Shown here one piece after another: positions 27,021 through 37,943 of a DNA stretch of 64,000 nt. The notes beneath the pieces were generated by a model. It did no database searches, had not been told where the DNA came from, and worked only from the letters and a program-made list of their open reading frames with translations. The stretch's first letter is position 1. Each line of letters opens with the position of its first letter. A program made the position numbers and the translations under genes. Origin of the DNA: Methylobacterium brachiatum (GTDB taxonomy: Bacteria; Pseudomonadota; Alphaproteobacteria; Rhizobiales; Beijerinckiaceae); NCBI RefSeq assembly GCF_020523825.1, contig NZ_JAJALK010000002.1:248001-312000 (forward strand). Reading direction: 5' to 3'.

Positions 27021-28723
27021 TACTGCGTCGGCGTGAGGATCGCGCTGAGGCCGGGCGCGAGCGGGACGTCGAGATAGCAGCGCAGGCCCTCGGCCTCGAA
27101 GGCGAGGTCGACGATTCCGTCGAGCTCGCGCCGCACGCCGCCGGAGATCAGCCGTGTCCCGAAACCGGCCCGGGCCGGCGGGTGGACCGGCGGGCCGCCG
27201 CTCTCCTGCCAGGTGAGCCGCAGGCGCAGCATGCCGGCCTCCGTCGTGACGAGAGACCACGAGACCCGCACGCGTCCGCCCGGTGCCGAGAGCGCGCCGT
27301 ATTTGGCGGCGTTCGTGGTCAGTTCGTGGATCGTCATGCCCAAAGCCAGGACATGGCGCGGGGATAGCGCGACGTCCGGCCCGTCGAGGCCGATCTGGTC
27401 GCCGCCGGTGCGGTAGGGGCTCAGCTCGCTCTCCAGCACCTCGCTCAGGGAGGCGCCGCTCCAATCCTCGCGGGTCAGGAGGTCGTGGGTCTTCGACAGG
27501 GCCAAGATCCGCGCCTCGAGGACGCCTTCGGCGCCGCGGGACTGGCGAGCCAGGGCCTGCACGGTGGCCAGCGTGTTCTTCACCCGGTGGTTCAGCTCGT
27601 GCAGCATCGTGACCTGCTGCTCCTGCAGGGCGCGGCCGCGGCGGATCTCGGCATGCAGCTCGTCGGTGTTGCGCTGGAGCGTGGAGGCCATCGTGTCGAG
27701 CTTGCGCCCGAGGCGGCCGAACTCCGTCATGCCGCGCAGGCCCGTGCGGGCGGAGAGGTCGCCGTCCTGCCAGGCCGCCGCGACCCGGAGCAGGCGATCG
27801 ATCGGGCGGCGGATGAACATCCGTCCGGCCAGGAGCGCCGCGGCCAGCGCCAGGACCGCGCCGAGGGCGATCAGCACCAGGCCACGGCGGGTGGCGGCAT
27901 CGATATCCGCGAAGGCCGCCGCGCTGTCGCGCCCGACCATGAGGCGCACCCCGGCAAGCGCCCCGTCCGGCATCGCGGTGGCGATGATCCGGGTTCGGCC
28001 GTCGATATCCTCGGCGATGCGCACCGCGCCGTCCCGGGCCGTCCGCAGCGCGACGCGCTCCGGCGGGATCGGCTTGCCGATCCAGTCCGCTCCGTCCGGG
28101 CGGCGCGCGATGATCAGGCCGTCGCGGTCCGTCACCGTGATGGCCGTCTCGGCCTGGTGCAGGGTCTGCTCCAGATGGTCGGACAGCCAGTCGAGATCCA
28201 CGGCGGCCAGGAGGACCCCGGTGGCGGGGCCGTCGCTCTCGTCCCGGCCGGCCACCACCCGGGCGAAGTGGATCGAGGGCAGCTTCGACACGGTGCCCAG
28301 CGCGTAACCGCCGACCGCGAAGCCGCCCGCCTCCAGGGCGCGGCGGTGATAGGCGCGGGCGCCGGTCGAATAGGCCCCCGGCACCGAGCCGGCGCTGTCG
28401 CAGATCACGGTGCCGTCGGGATCCGTGAGCGCGAGCAGGATGACGTGCGGAAGCCGGGCGGCGGACCGCTTCAGGTAGGCCGTGCAGGCGACGGGGTCGC
28501 GCACCTGGACGGAGCTATCCCCGGAGATGAGGTCGAGGGCCTGCCGCATCCGCTCCGAGAGCTGGGCGAAATCCTCCGCGGCGCCGCGGACGGTGGCGAG
28601 CGCGTCGGCGCGCACCGCCGCATCGCGGCTCGCGCGCAGGGCGACCTCATTGTAGCCCTGGATCGCCAGCGCCGGGGTCAGCGCCAGCAGCACCAGCAGC
28701 AGGATGCGGGTGGTGAGCGACAT
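27020..28723 (-). CDS. Membrane sensor histidine kinase, HWE family
   Basis: 567 residues. An N-terminal helix (LTTRILLLVLLALTPALAI), a periplasmic cache-type sensor (about 25-280), a second helix (about 283-303) and HAMP (about 304-360) lead to the kinase core. The phospho-acceptor box is MLHELNHRVKNTLATVQALA and the ATPase contains HELTTNAAKYGAL. The W-x-E motif (LTWQESGG) assigns it to the HWE class, which often phosphorylates single-domain regulators of the alphaproteobacterial general stress response. Starts 6 bases after the stop of the hybrid kinase upstream, so co-transcribed. The ligand is unknown. Confidence 0.93.
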   Translation of the reverse strand: MSLTTRILLLVLLALTPALAIQGYNEVALRASRDAAVRADALATVRGAAEDFAQLSERMRQALDLISGDSSVQVRDPVACTAYLKRSAARLPHVILLALTDPDGTVICDSAGSVPGAYSTGARAYHRRALEAGGFAVGGYALGTVSKLPSIHFARVVAGRDESDGPATGVLLAAVDLDWLSDHLEQTLHQAETAITVTDRDGLIIARRPDGADWIGKPIPPERVALRTARDGAVRIAEDIDGRTRIIATAMPDGALAGVRLMVGRDSAAAFADIDAATRRGLVLIALGAVLALAAALLAGRMFIRRPIDRLLRVAAAWQDGDLSARTGLRGMTEFGRLGRKLDTMASTLQRNTDELHAEIRRGRALQEQQVTMLHELNHRVKNTLATVQALARQSRGAEGVLEARILALSKTHDLLTREDWSGASLSEVLESELSPYRTGGDQIGLDGPDVALSPRHVLALGMTIHELTTNAAKYGALSAPGGRVRVSWSLVTTEAGMLRLRLTWQESGGPPVHPPARAGFGTRLISGGVRRELDGIVDLAFEAEGLRCYLDVPLAPGLSAILTPTQ

Positions 28724-28729
28724 CGGCGG

Positions 28730-31606
28730 TCAGTCGAGGCCCGCGATCATCGCGCGCACCCGGGCGGCCAGGGCCTCGACCGGGAACGGCTTGGTCATCA
28801 TGCGCATGCCGGGCTCGAGATGGCCGTTGCCGAAGGTCGCGTTCTCGGCATAGCCGGTGATGAACAGCACCTTCAGGTCCGGCCGGTCCGGGCGGGCGGC
28901 ATCGACCATCTGCCGGCCGTTGAGGCCGCCGGGCAAGCCGACATCGCTGATCAGCAGGTCGATCCGCCCCGGCGCGCGCAGCACGGCGAGGCCCGCCTCG
29001 GCATCCGCGGCCTGGAGCGCGGTGTATCCGAGGTCGCCCAGAACCTCGACGATCAGGTCGCGCACCACCGGATCGTCCTCCACCACGAGCACGGTCTCGC
29101 CACGCTCGGCCCGGTGCAGCTCGACGAGGCCGGATTCACCCGTCTCGGGCGGCGCGGCACCGTGGTAACGCGGCAGATAGAGCTTGACCGTCGTGCCGCA
29201 ACCCGGCTCCGAGTAGATCCGGACATGCCCGTCGGATTGCTTGGCGAAGCCGTAGATCATCGACAGGCCGAGGCCGGTGCCCTGGCCGAGGGGCTTGGTG
29301 GTGAAGAACGGGTCGAAGGCCCTGGCGGCGATCTCGGGGCTCATGCCGGTCCCGGTATCGCTGACGCTGACGCAGACATAGGCGCCCTCGTTCACCCCCG
29401 CGTTCTGGCGCGTATAGGCCCGGTCGAGCTGCGCGTTGCCGGTCTCGATCACGAGGCGGCCGCCCTCGGGCATCGCGTCCCGGGCGTTGATGGCGAGGTT
29501 GAGCAGGGCGTTCTCGAGCTGGTGCGGGTCGCACAGGGTCAGCCACAGGCCGCCGGCCGTGACGATCTCGAGATGGATCCGCTCGCCCAGCGTGCGCCGC
29601 AGCAGGTCTTCCATGCCGGTGATCAGCGGGTTGGCGGCGGTCGGCTGCGGCTCCAGCGGCTGGCGCCGGGCGAAGGCGAGGAGGCGGTGGGTCAGCGCCG
29701 AGGCACGGTTGGCCGACGACAGGGCCGCCCGGGCGTAGCGCTCGATCGCGTCGGTGCGGCCCTGCTGGATGCGGGTCTGCATCAGGTCGAGGGAGCCGAC
29801 GATGCCGGTCAGCAGGTTGTTGAAGTCGTGCGCGATACCGCCGGTGAGCTGGCCGATCGCCTCCATCTTCTGGGCCTGCAGCAATTGCTCCTCGACCCGG
29901 CGCTGCTCGGTGAGGTCCCGCCCGACGATGTAGAACAGCCCGGTGCCGGGATCGGGCACCGCCGTCCACATCACGACGCGGCGCTCGCCCGCCCGGGTCA
30001 GGACGCGGTCGACGAAGCCCATCACCGTCTCGCCGGCCGACAGGCGGCCCACCACCTCGGCCATCTCGACGTGGTCCGCCGGATCGACGATGTCCAGGAA
30101 CGGCCGGCCGAGCAGCTCCGCCTCGCTCCAGCCGAGCATGTGCGTCCAGGCCGGATTGACGGTCTTGAGGAAGCCGTCGAGGCCCGCCGTCCCCATCAGG
30201 TCGTTGGTCGTCTCCCACAGCCGGTCGCGCTCGCGGGTCCGCTGGGTGACCTCGGAGAGGAGTGCGGCCTCGACCCGCTTGCGGTCGGTGATGTCCTGCA
30301 CGAAGACGTGGAAGCCGTCGACCGCCCCGTCGGCCCCCCGCCGGGGCAGGTAGCGGATCTCGGCGTCGCGGTGGCGCCCATCCTGGTGAGGCCAGGGGAT
30401 CTCGAACCGGACGGCCTCGCCGGCGCGGGCGCGCTCGACATAGGGGCGCCGCAGCTCGAAGGCGGCGGGCCCGAGCAGCTCGCGCACGTCCCGCCCCACG
30501 ATCTCCGCGGCCGGACGGAAGAACCAGTCCTGATACGCCGCATTGGCGAAGCGGTAGATGTAGTCCCAGTCGATGAAGGCGATGAGCACCGGCAGCGCAT
30601 CGGTGATGAGGCGCAGCTCGCGCTGGTTGGCCTCGGCCCGCTGCTCGGCGGATTTGTGGTCGGTGATGTCGCGCACCGCCCCGACGAAGCGGACCGGTTG
30701 CCCCCCGGCGTCGCGCTCGATCGCGCCGCGGCGGGCGATCCAGCGTTCCGCGCCGTCATCCGCCCGCCGGATCCGATAGGCGACGTCGGCATCGGTCAGG
30801 CCGGCGCCGCGGTCCGCCCACTGGGAGACGAAGCCGGCATCCTCCGGGATGACGAGGCGGGCGACCGCGTCGACCGGCAGCGTCTCCTGCTCGGCCAGCC
30901 CGTACAGGCGGAAGAAATGCGGCGTGGCGTGGATGATGTTCCGGTCCAGATCGATGGAGAACACGCCGACGCCGCCGGCCTCCTGCGCCCGGCGCAGGCG
31001 CATCTCGGAGGTGCGCAGCGCCGCCTCGGCCCGGACCTGGGCCCCGATCTCGGTGTTGACGCCGAACCAGCGCACCACCCGGCCGGAGGCGTCGCGCAGC
31101 GGCACGATCCGCGTCAGGAACGGCCGGAACACGCCGTCGGCCCCGCGCAGGGGGAAGACCATCTCGAACGGCTCGCCGGTGGCGATCGAGGCGGCCCAGA
31201 CCGCCGTCACCCGCGGCAGCGCCTCCGGGTCGTGGACGCTCTGCCAGCCCCAGCCGGCCATGGCCGCCTGCGTGGTCCCGCAGTAATCGAGCCAGCGCCT
31301 GTTGTACCAGTAGAGATAGCCGTCGCTGCGGGCGAGCCAGCACAGGATCGGGAGGTGGTCGGCGAGCCGGCGGAACTCGGAATCGTCGATCCGCGCCGGA
31401 TCGGGCTCGGGCAGGATCGCGTCGATCCGGGCGGGCGCTTGCCAGAACGCACGCGCGAAGGCGGTCTCGTCCCGCGGCGGCGCCTCGGTCGCGGCCTCCG
31501 CCCGGGCCGTCGCGAGCGCGGAGCGCAGGCGGGCGACTTCGTCCTCAAGGGCGCGGTTGCGGCGCCGGAGAGCCTCAGCCTCGTCCGCGCTCAGGGTGCC
31601 GCTCAC
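28730..31606 (-). CDS. Multi-PAS hybrid histidine kinase with C-terminal receiver
   Basis: About 958 residues from a GTG. A coiled N-terminus ([20 protein letters not shown]) is followed by four PAS domains (roughly 70-190, 195-310, 320-445, 450-570) joined by PAC segments. HisKA has [20 protein letters not shown] (about 580-650), and the ATPase domain has [20 protein letters not shown] and [14 protein letters not shown]. The receiver (about 835-955) carries [13 protein letters not shown], phosphoacceptor [10 protein letters not shown] and Lys in MMTKPFP. No membrane helix: a soluble kinase sensing light, redox or a small ligand through PAS. No ATG exists upstream in frame without running into another gene, so the GTG start is tentative. 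Confidence 0.9.
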   Translation of the reverse strand: MSGTLSADEAEALRRRNRALEDEVARLRSALATARAEAATEAPPRDETAFARAFWQAPARIDAILPEPDPARIDDSEFRRLADHLPILCWLARSDGYLYWYNRRWLDYCGTTQAAMAGWGWQSVHDPEALPRVTAVWAASIATGEPFEMVFPLRGADGVFRPFLTRIVPLRDASGRVVRWFGVNTEIGAQVRAEAALRTSEMRLRRAQEAGGVGVFSIDLDRNIIHATPHFFRLYGLAEQETLPVDAVARLVIPEDAGFVSQWADRGAGLTDADVAYRIRRADDGAERWIARRGAIERDAGGQPVRFVGAVRDITDHKSAEQRAEANQRELRLITDALPVLIAFIDWDYIYRFANAAYQDWFFRPAAEIVGRDVRELLGPAAFELRRPYVERARAGEAVRFEIPWPHQDGRHRDAEIRYLPRRGADGAVDGFHVFVQDITDRKRVEAALLSEVTQRTRERDRLWETTNDLMGTAGLDGFLKTVNPAWTHMLGWSEAELLGRPFLDIVDPADHVEMAEVVGRLSAGETVMGFVDRVLTRAGERRVVMWTAVPDPGTGLFYIVGRDLTEQRRVEEQLLQAQKMEAIGQLTGGIAHDFNNLLTGIVGSLDLMQTRIQQGRTDAIERYARAALSSANRASALTHRLLAFARRQPLEPQPTAANPLITGMEDLLRRTLGERIHLEIVTAGGLWLTLCDPHQLENALLNLAINARDAMPEGGRLVIETGNAQLDRAYTRQNAGVNEGAYVCVSVSDTGTGMSPEIAARAFDPFFTTKPLGQGTGLGLSMIYGFAKQSDGHVRIYSEPGCGTTVKLYLPRYHGAAPPETGESGLVELHRAERGETVLVVEDDPVVRDLIVEVLGDLGYTALQAADAEAGLAVLRAPGRIDLLISDVGLPGGLNGRQMVDAARPDRPDLKVLFITGYAENATFGNGHLEPGMRMMTKPFPVEALAARVRAMIAGLD

Positions 31607-31758
31607 GGCCTGCGAGCCGTGCGGAATCGCCCGGGCACGGCCCGCGACACCGTGAGAATGCAATCGAAGGCTGTACGCCGGCTCATCTCGGCCTTGTTGC
31701 AGAACCGGCCGACGCTCGCCAGCCCGAACGCGGGCTCGGACTCGCTTCGCGGGCGGCC

Positions 31759-31983
31759 TTAATGTTCGCGGCTGCGCGTGGCCCCGGCCACGGGGCGCAG
31801 ATGCAGGAAGCTGCGCTCGCCGGTAGCGGCCTCGGCCACGTGCTGGATCGTGTCGAGCAACTCGGTGACGGCCTGGGGCGCGGCCGGGCGGAACTGCGCC
31901 TTCGGCTCGACCCAGCGCTTCTGCGTGCGCCTCGCGGCGATCTGCGCCTCGCTCAGCGCATCGAAATCCCGGCGTCGAGTCAT
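31759..31983 (-). CDS. Small hypothetical protein upstream of two sensor kinases
   Basis: 74 residues (MTRRRDFDALSEAQIAARRT start). GGAGG lies 8 bases before the ATG. The composition is that of a soluble, basic, partly helical protein; QAVTELLDTIQHVAEAATGE suggests a helix. No domain recognised. It points toward the hybrid kinase, 150 bases ahead, and could be part of that transcript. Confidence 0.6.
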   Translation of the reverse strand: MTRRRDFDALSEAQIAARRTQKRWVEPKAQFRPAAPQAVTELLDTIQHVAEAATGERSFLHLRPVAGATRSREH

Positions 31984-32494
31984 GGCTCAGCCCTCCGCCC
32001 GGGACTGTGTCGGCCCATGGTTGACGAAAGGTTAACAGGGCCTCGCCGTCCGAGGGCGCAGGGGCGAGGGGAGGGCCGGGGCGCACGCGCCTTAGAGCGG
32101 GCCGGCCCGAGCCGCCAAGGTGCGCGCCAGCTTGAGCAGCACAGCACGGATATGCGCACGAAGCGGAGTGTCGTCGTCCATGCTTCGATCAACGGCGCAA
32201 CCGCCGAAAACGTTTCACAATCATGCCGTTGGTGCGCGTCGCTGCGCCAAAGCTCGACCGTGAGGAGAGCCCGCACGGCCGCCGGCCGATCCGGCCGTGA
32301 CGCCGCGATCAAAGAACCCGCCGCGGCAGGGCCGGGCGGGTCAAAGGTGATCTCGTCTCGGAGAAGGCCCGACGCTAGACGCCCCGCCCCGTGAGCGCAT
32401 CCCCCATCCGAGGGACACAAGCCACACGATTTGGCGATCGGGATCCGCTGCGCGCGATCGCGCGCGCCGCGGCAGCCGGGAAGCCCGCCGCCCC
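31984..32494. other. Gap of about 510 bases without a supported gene
   Basis: Between the divergent-facing small gene and the lactonase stop. A plus-strand frame from about 32151 to 32394 (about 80 residues, MRTKRSVVVHASINGATAEN at the start) exists but has no ribosome site or family pattern. The AT-richer stretch around 32190-32225 may hold a promoter. Nothing else seen. Confidence 0.45.
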
Positions 32495-33358
32495 TCAGCC
32501 CCCGAACGCCCGGGGCGGGAGGCCCGCCACGCCGACATCGAGTTCGAACAGGGCCCCCGCGGACGGCTCGTGCTCGGCACCCCGGGACGCCGACGTGACG
32601 AACAGCCGGTCGAGCCCGGGCCCCGCGAAGGCGCAGCTCGTGATGTTGGTGGCCGGCAACGAGATCGCCCGCACGAGACGCCCCTCCGGATCCACCCGGC
32701 TGATCCGGCCCGCCCCCCAATGGGCGATCCAGAGGCAGCCCTCGGCATCCGTGGTCATCCCGTCGGGCCAGCCCCAGGCCTCCGGAAAGCGCAGGAATTC
32801 GCGCTTGCCCGTCAGGGTGCCGTCGGCGGCGAGATCGAAGGCGAAGACGGTCCGGGCGGCGCTGTCGCTGTGATAGAGGATCCGGCCGTCGTGGCTGAAG
32901 GTCGGACCGTTGGCGACGCCGTAATCGCCGTCCATCCGCTGCCAGGTCAGGTCGGGATCGAGCCGGTGCAGGGCGCCCGAGATCGCGGTCTCGGCCTGGT
33001 GCATGCTCCCCGCCCAGATCCGGCCGGCATAGTCGACCTTGGCGTCGTTCAGGCGGTTGTCCGGATAGTCCGGCTCCGGATTTCCGATCGGCGTGACCTG
33101 GTCCGCCTCCAGATCGAACACCGCGAAGCCGCTCTTCAAGCCGATCACGAAGTCGCGCCGGCCGGCCCGGGGGATGATCCAGCCGATCGGCTCCGGGAAC
33201 GGGCGCGTGCCGGTCTCGCCGCTCGCGAGGTCGAGCCAGCGCAGGGCGGGCGCCTCGATATCGACCCAGAACAGCCGCCCCCGTTCCGGCACCCAGACGG
33301 GTCCCTCGCCGAGCCGGTCGCGCTCGGCGCGGGCGACGACGCGAAACTGTGCCTCCAT
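32495..33358 (-). CDS. SMP-30/gluconolactonase family sugar lactonase
   Basis: 287 residues, six-bladed beta-propeller of the SMP-30 family. Metal and active-site residues are visible in GEGPVWVPERGRLFWVDIEA (Glu ligand), DNRLNDAKVDYAGRIWAGSM (Asn-Asp) and VANGPTFSHDGRILYHSDSA (Asn and Asp ligands). Hydrolyses aldonolactones to aldonic acids. Given its neighbours the likely job is L-arabinono-1,4-lactone or galactonolactone hydrolysis, step 2 of the oxidative pathway. Downstream of the sugar transporter on the same strand. ATG 33358 follows the family N-terminus. Confidence 0.92.
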   Translation of the reverse strand: MEAQFRVVARAERDRLGEGPVWVPERGRLFWVDIEAPALRWLDLASGETGTRPFPEPIGWIIPRAGRRDFVIGLKSGFAVFDLEADQVTPIGNPEPDYPDNRLNDAKVDYAGRIWAGSMHQAETAISGALHRLDPDLTWQRMDGDYGVANGPTFSHDGRILYHSDSAARTVFAFDLAADGTLTGKREFLRFPEAWGWPDGMTTDAEGCLWIAHWGAGRISRVDPEGRLVRAISLPATNITSCAFAGPGLDRLFVTSASRGAEHEPSAGALFELDVGVAGLPPRAFGG

Positions 33359-33520
33359 GGGATCGCCTTCTCTCGAGCGCCGGCCTCCGGAGCGGCTACC
33401 GGTCCGGCGAGCGCGTGACATCAACGACTTGAAGCGACTTCTTGGAGCGCCTTCCGATGGCGGCGCGATCGGGAGCCGCTCCGGCCCGCCGCCCCACGCC
33501 GCATCGCGGGTGGCGGCCGA

Positions 33521-34831
33521 TCAGGCGCGGTCGGAGGCGCCCCGACCCGGCCGGCTGCCCCACAAAGCGAAGAACAGGACGTAGAGCTCGCAGGCGGCGG
33601 TGATCAGGAAGGAATGCTGCAGGCCGAACCGGTCGGCGGCCCAGCCCTGCACCACCACCAGGGAGCCCCCGGCGATCGCCATGATCAGCAAGCCCGCGCC
33701 TTCCTCGGTCAGCGGGCCGAGGCCGCGGATGCCCAGGGTGAAGATCGTCGGGAACATGACCGCGTGGAACAGCCCCACCGAGATCAGCGCCCACATCGCC
33801 AGCGGCCCCGTCGCGAAGGTCGCCACCAGCATCACCGTGAAGGCCGCGATGGCGGCGCCGGCCAGGACGGTCTCGGCGGACCGCCCCTGCATCAGGTAGC
33901 TGCCGACGAAGCGGCCGACCATCATCCCACCCCAGAGCAGGAACAGGTAGCGCGACGCCTCCGTATGCGTGAGGTTGCCGATCTCCGGCTGCGAGACGAA
34001 GTTGATGAACAGGTTCGACACGCCGATCTCGGCGATCAGATAGATGAAGATCGCCGGCACGCCGAAAACGAGGTTGCGGTGGCGCCAGAGCGACAGGCCC
34101 GCGCGCTCGGCCTTGGCGGCGCGCTTCGTGGCGCCTCCCGCACCGATGGCGGGCAGCGGGAAGCGGGCGATCACCACGGCGAGCACGACGAGAATCGCCG
34201 CCACGATCAGGTAGGGGAGCTGCACGGACTGCGCATCGGCGAGCCGCTCGGCCGGGCTGAGGGTGGCGCCGGCCGCGACGTTGCCCGAGGCGGAGCGGCC
34301 AAGGATCAGGTAGCCGCCGAACAAAGGCGCCAGGGTCGTGCCGAACGAGTTGAACGCCTGGACGAGGTTGAGGCGCGCCGGGGCGGTCTCCGGCGGCCCG
34401 ACCACAGCCACGTAGGGGTTGGCGGCGACCTGAAGCAGGGTGATGCCGCTCGCGATCACGAACAGGGCGGTGAGCGTGATCGCGTACGAGACCTGATGGG
34501 AGGCCAGGACCATGCCGAGCGTGCCCAGCGCCATGATGCCAAGGCCCACCACCAGCGCGCGCTGGTAGCCGATGCGCTCGATCAGCTTCGCCGCAGGGAT
34601 CGAGGCCACGAAATACGCGATGAACCACACCGACTCGATCAGCGTGGTCTGCGTATAATCGAGGTCGAACACGCTCCGGAGATGAGGGAGCAGCGTGTTG
34701 TTGATGACCGTGATAAAGCCCCACATGAAGAAGAGGCTTGCGAGCAGCGAGAGGGCGGGGCGGTAGCTGCCCTGATCGCGCGTCGCGGTCCCCGCCGCGG
34801 GCGCTCCCATGCTCGCGATCGGTCCTGCCAT
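33521..34831 (-). CDS. MFS sugar transporter, FucP/GluP type
   Basis: 436 residues, 12 helices. LASLFFMWGFITVINNTLLP is the diagnostic first helix of the fucose/glucose-galactose H+ symporters (FHS family). Others are AANPYVAVVGPPETAPARLN, LVQAFNSFGTTLAPLFGGYL and TIFTLGIRGLGPLTEEGAG. Imports an aldose, probably L-arabinose, D-galactose or L-fucose. ATG 34831 has GAGGGG upstream; a TTG one codon earlier is less likely. Its promoter carries the 13-base element shared with the dehydrogenase gene at 38858. Probably forms a transcript with the lactonase. Confidence 0.92.
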   Translation of the reverse strand: MAGPIASMGAPAAGTATRDQGSYRPALSLLASLFFMWGFITVINNTLLPHLRSVFDLDYTQTTLIESVWFIAYFVASIPAAKLIERIGYQRALVVGLGIMALGTLGMVLASHQVSYAITLTALFVIASGITLLQVAANPYVAVVGPPETAPARLNLVQAFNSFGTTLAPLFGGYLILGRSASGNVAAGATLSPAERLADAQSVQLPYLIVAAILVVLAVVIARFPLPAIGAGGATKRAAKAERAGLSLWRHRNLVFGVPAIFIYLIAEIGVSNLFINFVSQPEIGNLTHTEASRYLFLLWGGMMVGRFVGSYLMQGRSAETVLAGAAIAAFTVMLVATFATGPLAMWALISVGLFHAVMFPTIFTLGIRGLGPLTEEGAGLLIMAIAGGSLVVVQGWAADRFGLQHSFLITAACELYVLFFALWGSRPGRGASDRA

Positions 34832-34884
34832 CAAACGTTTCCCCTCATCGAGGCCGCCTTGCCGGGCCCCTTGTTGTGGAATTC

Positions 34885-34897
34885 ATTTGTATGAGTA
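34885..34897 (+). promoter_or_regulatory. 13-base putative GntR operator, copy 1
   Basis: ATTTGTATGAGTA, identical to 38852-38864. It contains TTGTATGAGTA, one base off the FadR-subfamily GntR consensus T-N-GT-N3-AC-N-A. It lies in the divergent region of the transporter and the epimerase, over a probable -10 (TATACT on the minus strand) whose -35 TTGACG is at 34920-34915 with a 15-base spacer. On the plus strand TTGTGG (34874-34879) and TATATA (34896-34901) form a second possible promoter. Confidence 0.65.
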
Positions 34898-34987
34898 TAT
34901 AGCGGAATTGCGGACGTCAACCGCGGCACCCGCGAGGGCCGGGGCACGGTCGGCCAGGCGGGAGCGAGCGTCTTGAGGGGGGAGCGG

Positions 34988-36142
34988 ATGCGTGGAGTCG
35001 GAGCTGTCGCGCTGGGCGCCTGCGCGGCGATCCCTGCGGTCGCCCAGGCATCCGAGCCGGTCCGGACCGTGTTCGGCACCCTGCCGGACGGCCGCACGGT
35101 CGAAGAGGTGACGCTCACCAACGGCAAGGGCGTCACCGCCCGGGTGATCTCCTGGGGCGCCCTGCTGCGGACCCTCGAAGTCCCGGACCGCGCCGGAAAG
35201 CCCGCCGACATCGTCCTCGGCTACAAGGATCTCGCCAGCTACCTGGCCAAGCCCAACTATTTCGGGGCCAGCATCGGCCGGTACGCGAACCGGATCCGGG
35301 CCGGCCGCTTCACCCTCGACGGCCAGACCTACACGCTCGCGACCAATGACGGTCCGAACGCCCTGCACGGCGGCACCGCCGGCTTCGACAAGCGGCTCTG
35401 GACCATCACCGAGGTCAAGGGCGGCGCCACGCCGTCGGTCACCCTGCGTTACGTCAGCCCCGACGGCGAGGAGGGGTATCCCGGCACGCTCACGGTCACG
35501 GCGACCTACGCGCTGGACGCCGCCAACACGCTGACGGTCACCTATCAGGCGACCACCGACAAGCCGACCATCGTCAACCTGACCAATCACAGCTTCTTCA
35601 ATCTCGCCGGCGAAGGCTCGGGGCGTTCGATCCTGGACAACATCCTGACCATCCCGGCCGAGCGCTACACCCCGGTCGACGCCACGCTGATCCCCACGGG
35701 CGAGCATGTCCCGGTGGCGGGCACGCCGTTCGACTTCCGCACACCGACGGTGATCGGCGCGCGCATCCGCGACGGGCGGGACATCCAGATCGTGCGCGGG
35801 CGCGGCTACGATCACAACTGGGTCGTGACCGATAAGCCCACCGCCGAGCCGCACCTCGTCGCCCGGGTCGAGGATCCCGCATCCGGCCGGGTCCTCGAGG
35901 TCGCCAGCAACCAGCCCGGCATCCAGTTCTACGCGGGCAACTTCCTCGACGCGACCGCGGTGGGCAAATCCGGCCTCGCTTACCGGCAATCGGATGCCCT
36001 GGCGCTCGAGCCGGAGCTGTTCCCCGACACGCCGAACCAGCCGGCCTTCGGCTCGGCCCGGCTCGACCCGGGCGCGACCTACCGGAACGTCATAACCTAC
36101 CGCTTCTCCACCAGCTCCGCCCACCGGACCCACGAGAAATGA
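34988..36142 (+). CDS. galM: Exported aldose 1-epimerase (mutarotase)
   Basis: 384 residues from ATG 34988, preceded by AGGGGGGAG. The signal peptide [21 protein letters not shown] puts it in the periplasm. The GalM fold shows [26 protein letters not shown] (substrate Asn, His), [14 protein letters not shown] (catalytic His) and the C-terminal [22 protein letters not shown] segment with the catalytic Glu (residues [10 protein letters not shown] here read [10 protein letters not shown]). Interconverts sugar anomers, likely supplying the form taken up or oxidised. Its last four bases overlap the dehydratase ATG (ATGA). Confidence 0.94.
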   Translation: MRGVGAVALGACAAIPAVAQASEPVRTVFGTLPDGRTVEEVTLTNGKGVTARVISWGALLRTLEVPDRAGKPADIVLGYKDLASYLAKPNYFGASIGRYANRIRAGRFTLDGQTYTLATNDGPNALHGGTAGFDKRLWTITEVKGGATPSVTLRYVSPDGEEGYPGTLTVTATYALDAANTLTVTYQATTDKPTIVNLTNHSFFNLAGEGSGRSILDNILTIPAERYTPVDATLIPTGEHVPVAGTPFDFRTPTVIGARIRDGRDIQIVRGRGYDHNWVVTDKPTAEPHLVARVEDPASGRVLEVASNQPGIQFYAGNFLDATAVGKSGLAYRQSDALALEPELFPDTPNQPAFGSARLDPGATYRNVITYRFSTSSAHRTHEK

Positions 36143-37938
36143 CCGATCACCCGAAGACCCGGCCCCTGCGTTCGCGCGCCTGGTTCGACAACCCCGACAA
36201 TATCGACATGACGGCGCTCTACCTGGAGCGCTACCTGAACTTCGGGCTGAGCCTGGAGGAGCTGCGTTCGGGCCGGCCGATCATCGGCATCGCCCAGACC
36301 GGGTCCGACCTGTCGCCGTGCAACCGGCACCACCTCGTCCTGGCGGAGCGCGTGCGCGAGGGCATCCGCGAGGCCGGCGGCATCGTGCTCGAATTCCCGG
36401 TCCATCCGATTCAGGAGACCGGCAAGCGGCCCACCGCCGGCCTCGACCGCAACCTCGCCTATCTCGGCCTGGTCGAGCTCCTGTACGGGTACCCCCTCGA
36501 CGGCGTGGTCCTGACCACCGGTTGCGATAAGACCACCCCGGCCTGCCTGATGGGGGCCGCCACCGTGAACATCCCGGCCATCGCCCTGTCGGTCGGCCCG
36601 ATGCTCAACGGCTGGTACAAGGGCCAGCGCACCGGTTCCGGGACCATCGTGTGGCGCGCGCGCCAGATGCTGGCTGCCGGGGAGATCGACCACGAGGGCT
36701 TCATCAAGCTGGTCACCTCGTCCGCCCCCTCCACCGGCTACTGCAACACGATGGGTACGGCGACGACCATGAACGCCCTCGCGGAGGCGCTCGGCATGAT
36801 GCTGCCGGGCTCGGCGGCGATCCCGGCGCCCTACCGCGACCGGCAGGAAGTCGCCTACCGCACCGGCAAGCGCATCGTCGAGATGGTGGCGGAGGACCTC
36901 AAGCCGACCGACATCCTGACCCGCGAGGCGTTCCTCAACGCGATCGTGCTCAACTCGGCGATCGGCGGCTCCACCAACGCCCCGATCCACCTGGCCGCGC
37001 TCGCCCGCCACGCGGGGGTCGAGCTCGACATCGCCGACTGGCAGACCCACGGCCTCGACGTGCCGCTCCTGGTCAACCTGCAGCCGGCGGGCGAGTATCT
37101 CGGCGAGGATTATTACCGCGCGGGCGGCCTCCCGGCGGTGGCCGCGCAGCTGATGCGGCGCGGGCTGCTCCACGAGAACGCCCTGACGGTGAACGGCCGC
37201 AGCATCGGCGACAATTGCCGCGACGCGGTGATCGAGGACGAGGATGTGATCCGGCCGATCGACCGGCCGCTGAAGGAGGCCGCGGGCTTCCTGGTGCTGC
37301 GCGGCAACCTGTTCGACGCGGCGATCATGAAGACCAGCGTGATCGGCGAGAAGTTCCGCGAGCGCTACCTGTCGAATCCCGAGGATCCGGAGGCGTTCGA
37401 GGGCCGGGCCGTGGTGTTCGACGGTCCGGAGGATTACCACCACCGGATCGACGACCCGGCGCTGGCGGTCGACGAGAACAGCATCCTGATCATGCGCGGC
37501 GCCGGCCCGGTCGGCTATCCGGGTGCGGCGGAAGTGGTGAACATGCGCCCGCCCGCCTACCTGATCCGCTCCGGCGTGCACGCGCTGCCCTGCCTGGGCG
37601 ACGGGCGGCAATCCGGCACCTCGGCCTCGCCCTCGATCCTCAACGCCTCGCCCGAGGCGGCGGTGGGCGGCGGCCTCGCGCTGCTGCGCACCGGCGACCG
37701 GGTGCGGATCGACCTGAAGCGCGGCACCGCCGACATGCTGCTCGACGCGGACGAGATCGAGCGCCGGCGCAAGGCCCTGGAGGAAGCCGGGGGATACGCC
37801 TATCCGGCGTCCCAGACCCCGTGGCAGGCGATCCAGCGCGCAACCGTCGGGCAGATGCACACCGGTGCGATCCTGGAGGGCGCCGAGCGCTTCCAGCGGA
37901 TTGCTCAGACCAACGGCGTCCCGCGGGACAACCACTGA
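36139..37938 (+). CDS. araC: IlvD/Edd-family sugar-acid dehydratase, probable L-arabinonate dehydratase
   Basis: 599 residues. Removes water from an aldonate (L-arabinonate, D-xylonate or D-galactonate) to give the 2-keto-3-deoxy acid, using an Fe-S cluster and Mg2+. Cys61 ([10 protein letters not shown]), Cys129 ([10 protein letters not shown]) and Cys202 ([11 protein letters not shown]) match the three [2Fe-2S] ligands of the Rhizobium arabinonate dehydratase in position. Lys131 is the carbamylated-lysine candidate, and [14 protein letters not shown] holds the catalytic serine. The length is that of sugar-acid rather than dihydroxyacid dehydratases. The symbol follows the Azospirillum arabinose pathway; the exact sugar is inferred from context. 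Confidence 0.9.
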   Translation: MTDHPKTRPLRSRAWFDNPDNIDMTALYLERYLNFGLSLEELRSGRPIIGIAQTGSDLSPCNRHHLVLAERVREGIREAGGIVLEFPVHPIQETGKRPTAGLDRNLAYLGLVELLYGYPLDGVVLTTGCDKTTPACLMGAATVNIPAIALSVGPMLNGWYKGQRTGSGTIVWRARQMLAAGEIDHEGFIKLVTSSAPSTGYCNTMGTATTMNALAEALGMMLPGSAAIPAPYRDRQEVAYRTGKRIVEMVAEDLKPTDILTREAFLNAIVLNSAIGGSTNAPIHLAALARHAGVELDIADWQTHGLDVPLLVNLQPAGEYLGEDYYRAGGLPAVAAQLMRRGLLHENALTVNGRSIGDNCRDAVIEDEDVIRPIDRPLKEAAGFLVLRGNLFDAAIMKTSVIGEKFRERYLSNPEDPEAFEGRAVVFDGPEDYHHRIDDPALAVDENSILIMRGAGPVGYPGAAEVVNMRPPAYLIRSGVHALPCLGDGRQSGTSASPSILNASPEAAVGGGLALLRTGDRVRIDLKRGTADMLLDADEIERRRKALEEAGGYAYPASQTPWQAIQRATVGQMHTGAILEGAERFQRIAQTNGVPRDNH

Positions 37939-37943
37939 CGGGA

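Noticed and set aside
27485..31762. 1425-residue plus-strand open frame opposite the sensor kinases
   Set aside because: Mirror of two kinases with full motif sets; composition is that of reversed GC-rich codons.
32151..32394. About 80-residue plus-strand frame in the 510-base gap
   Set aside because: Arg/Ala-rich without ribosome site or structure; could not be supported.
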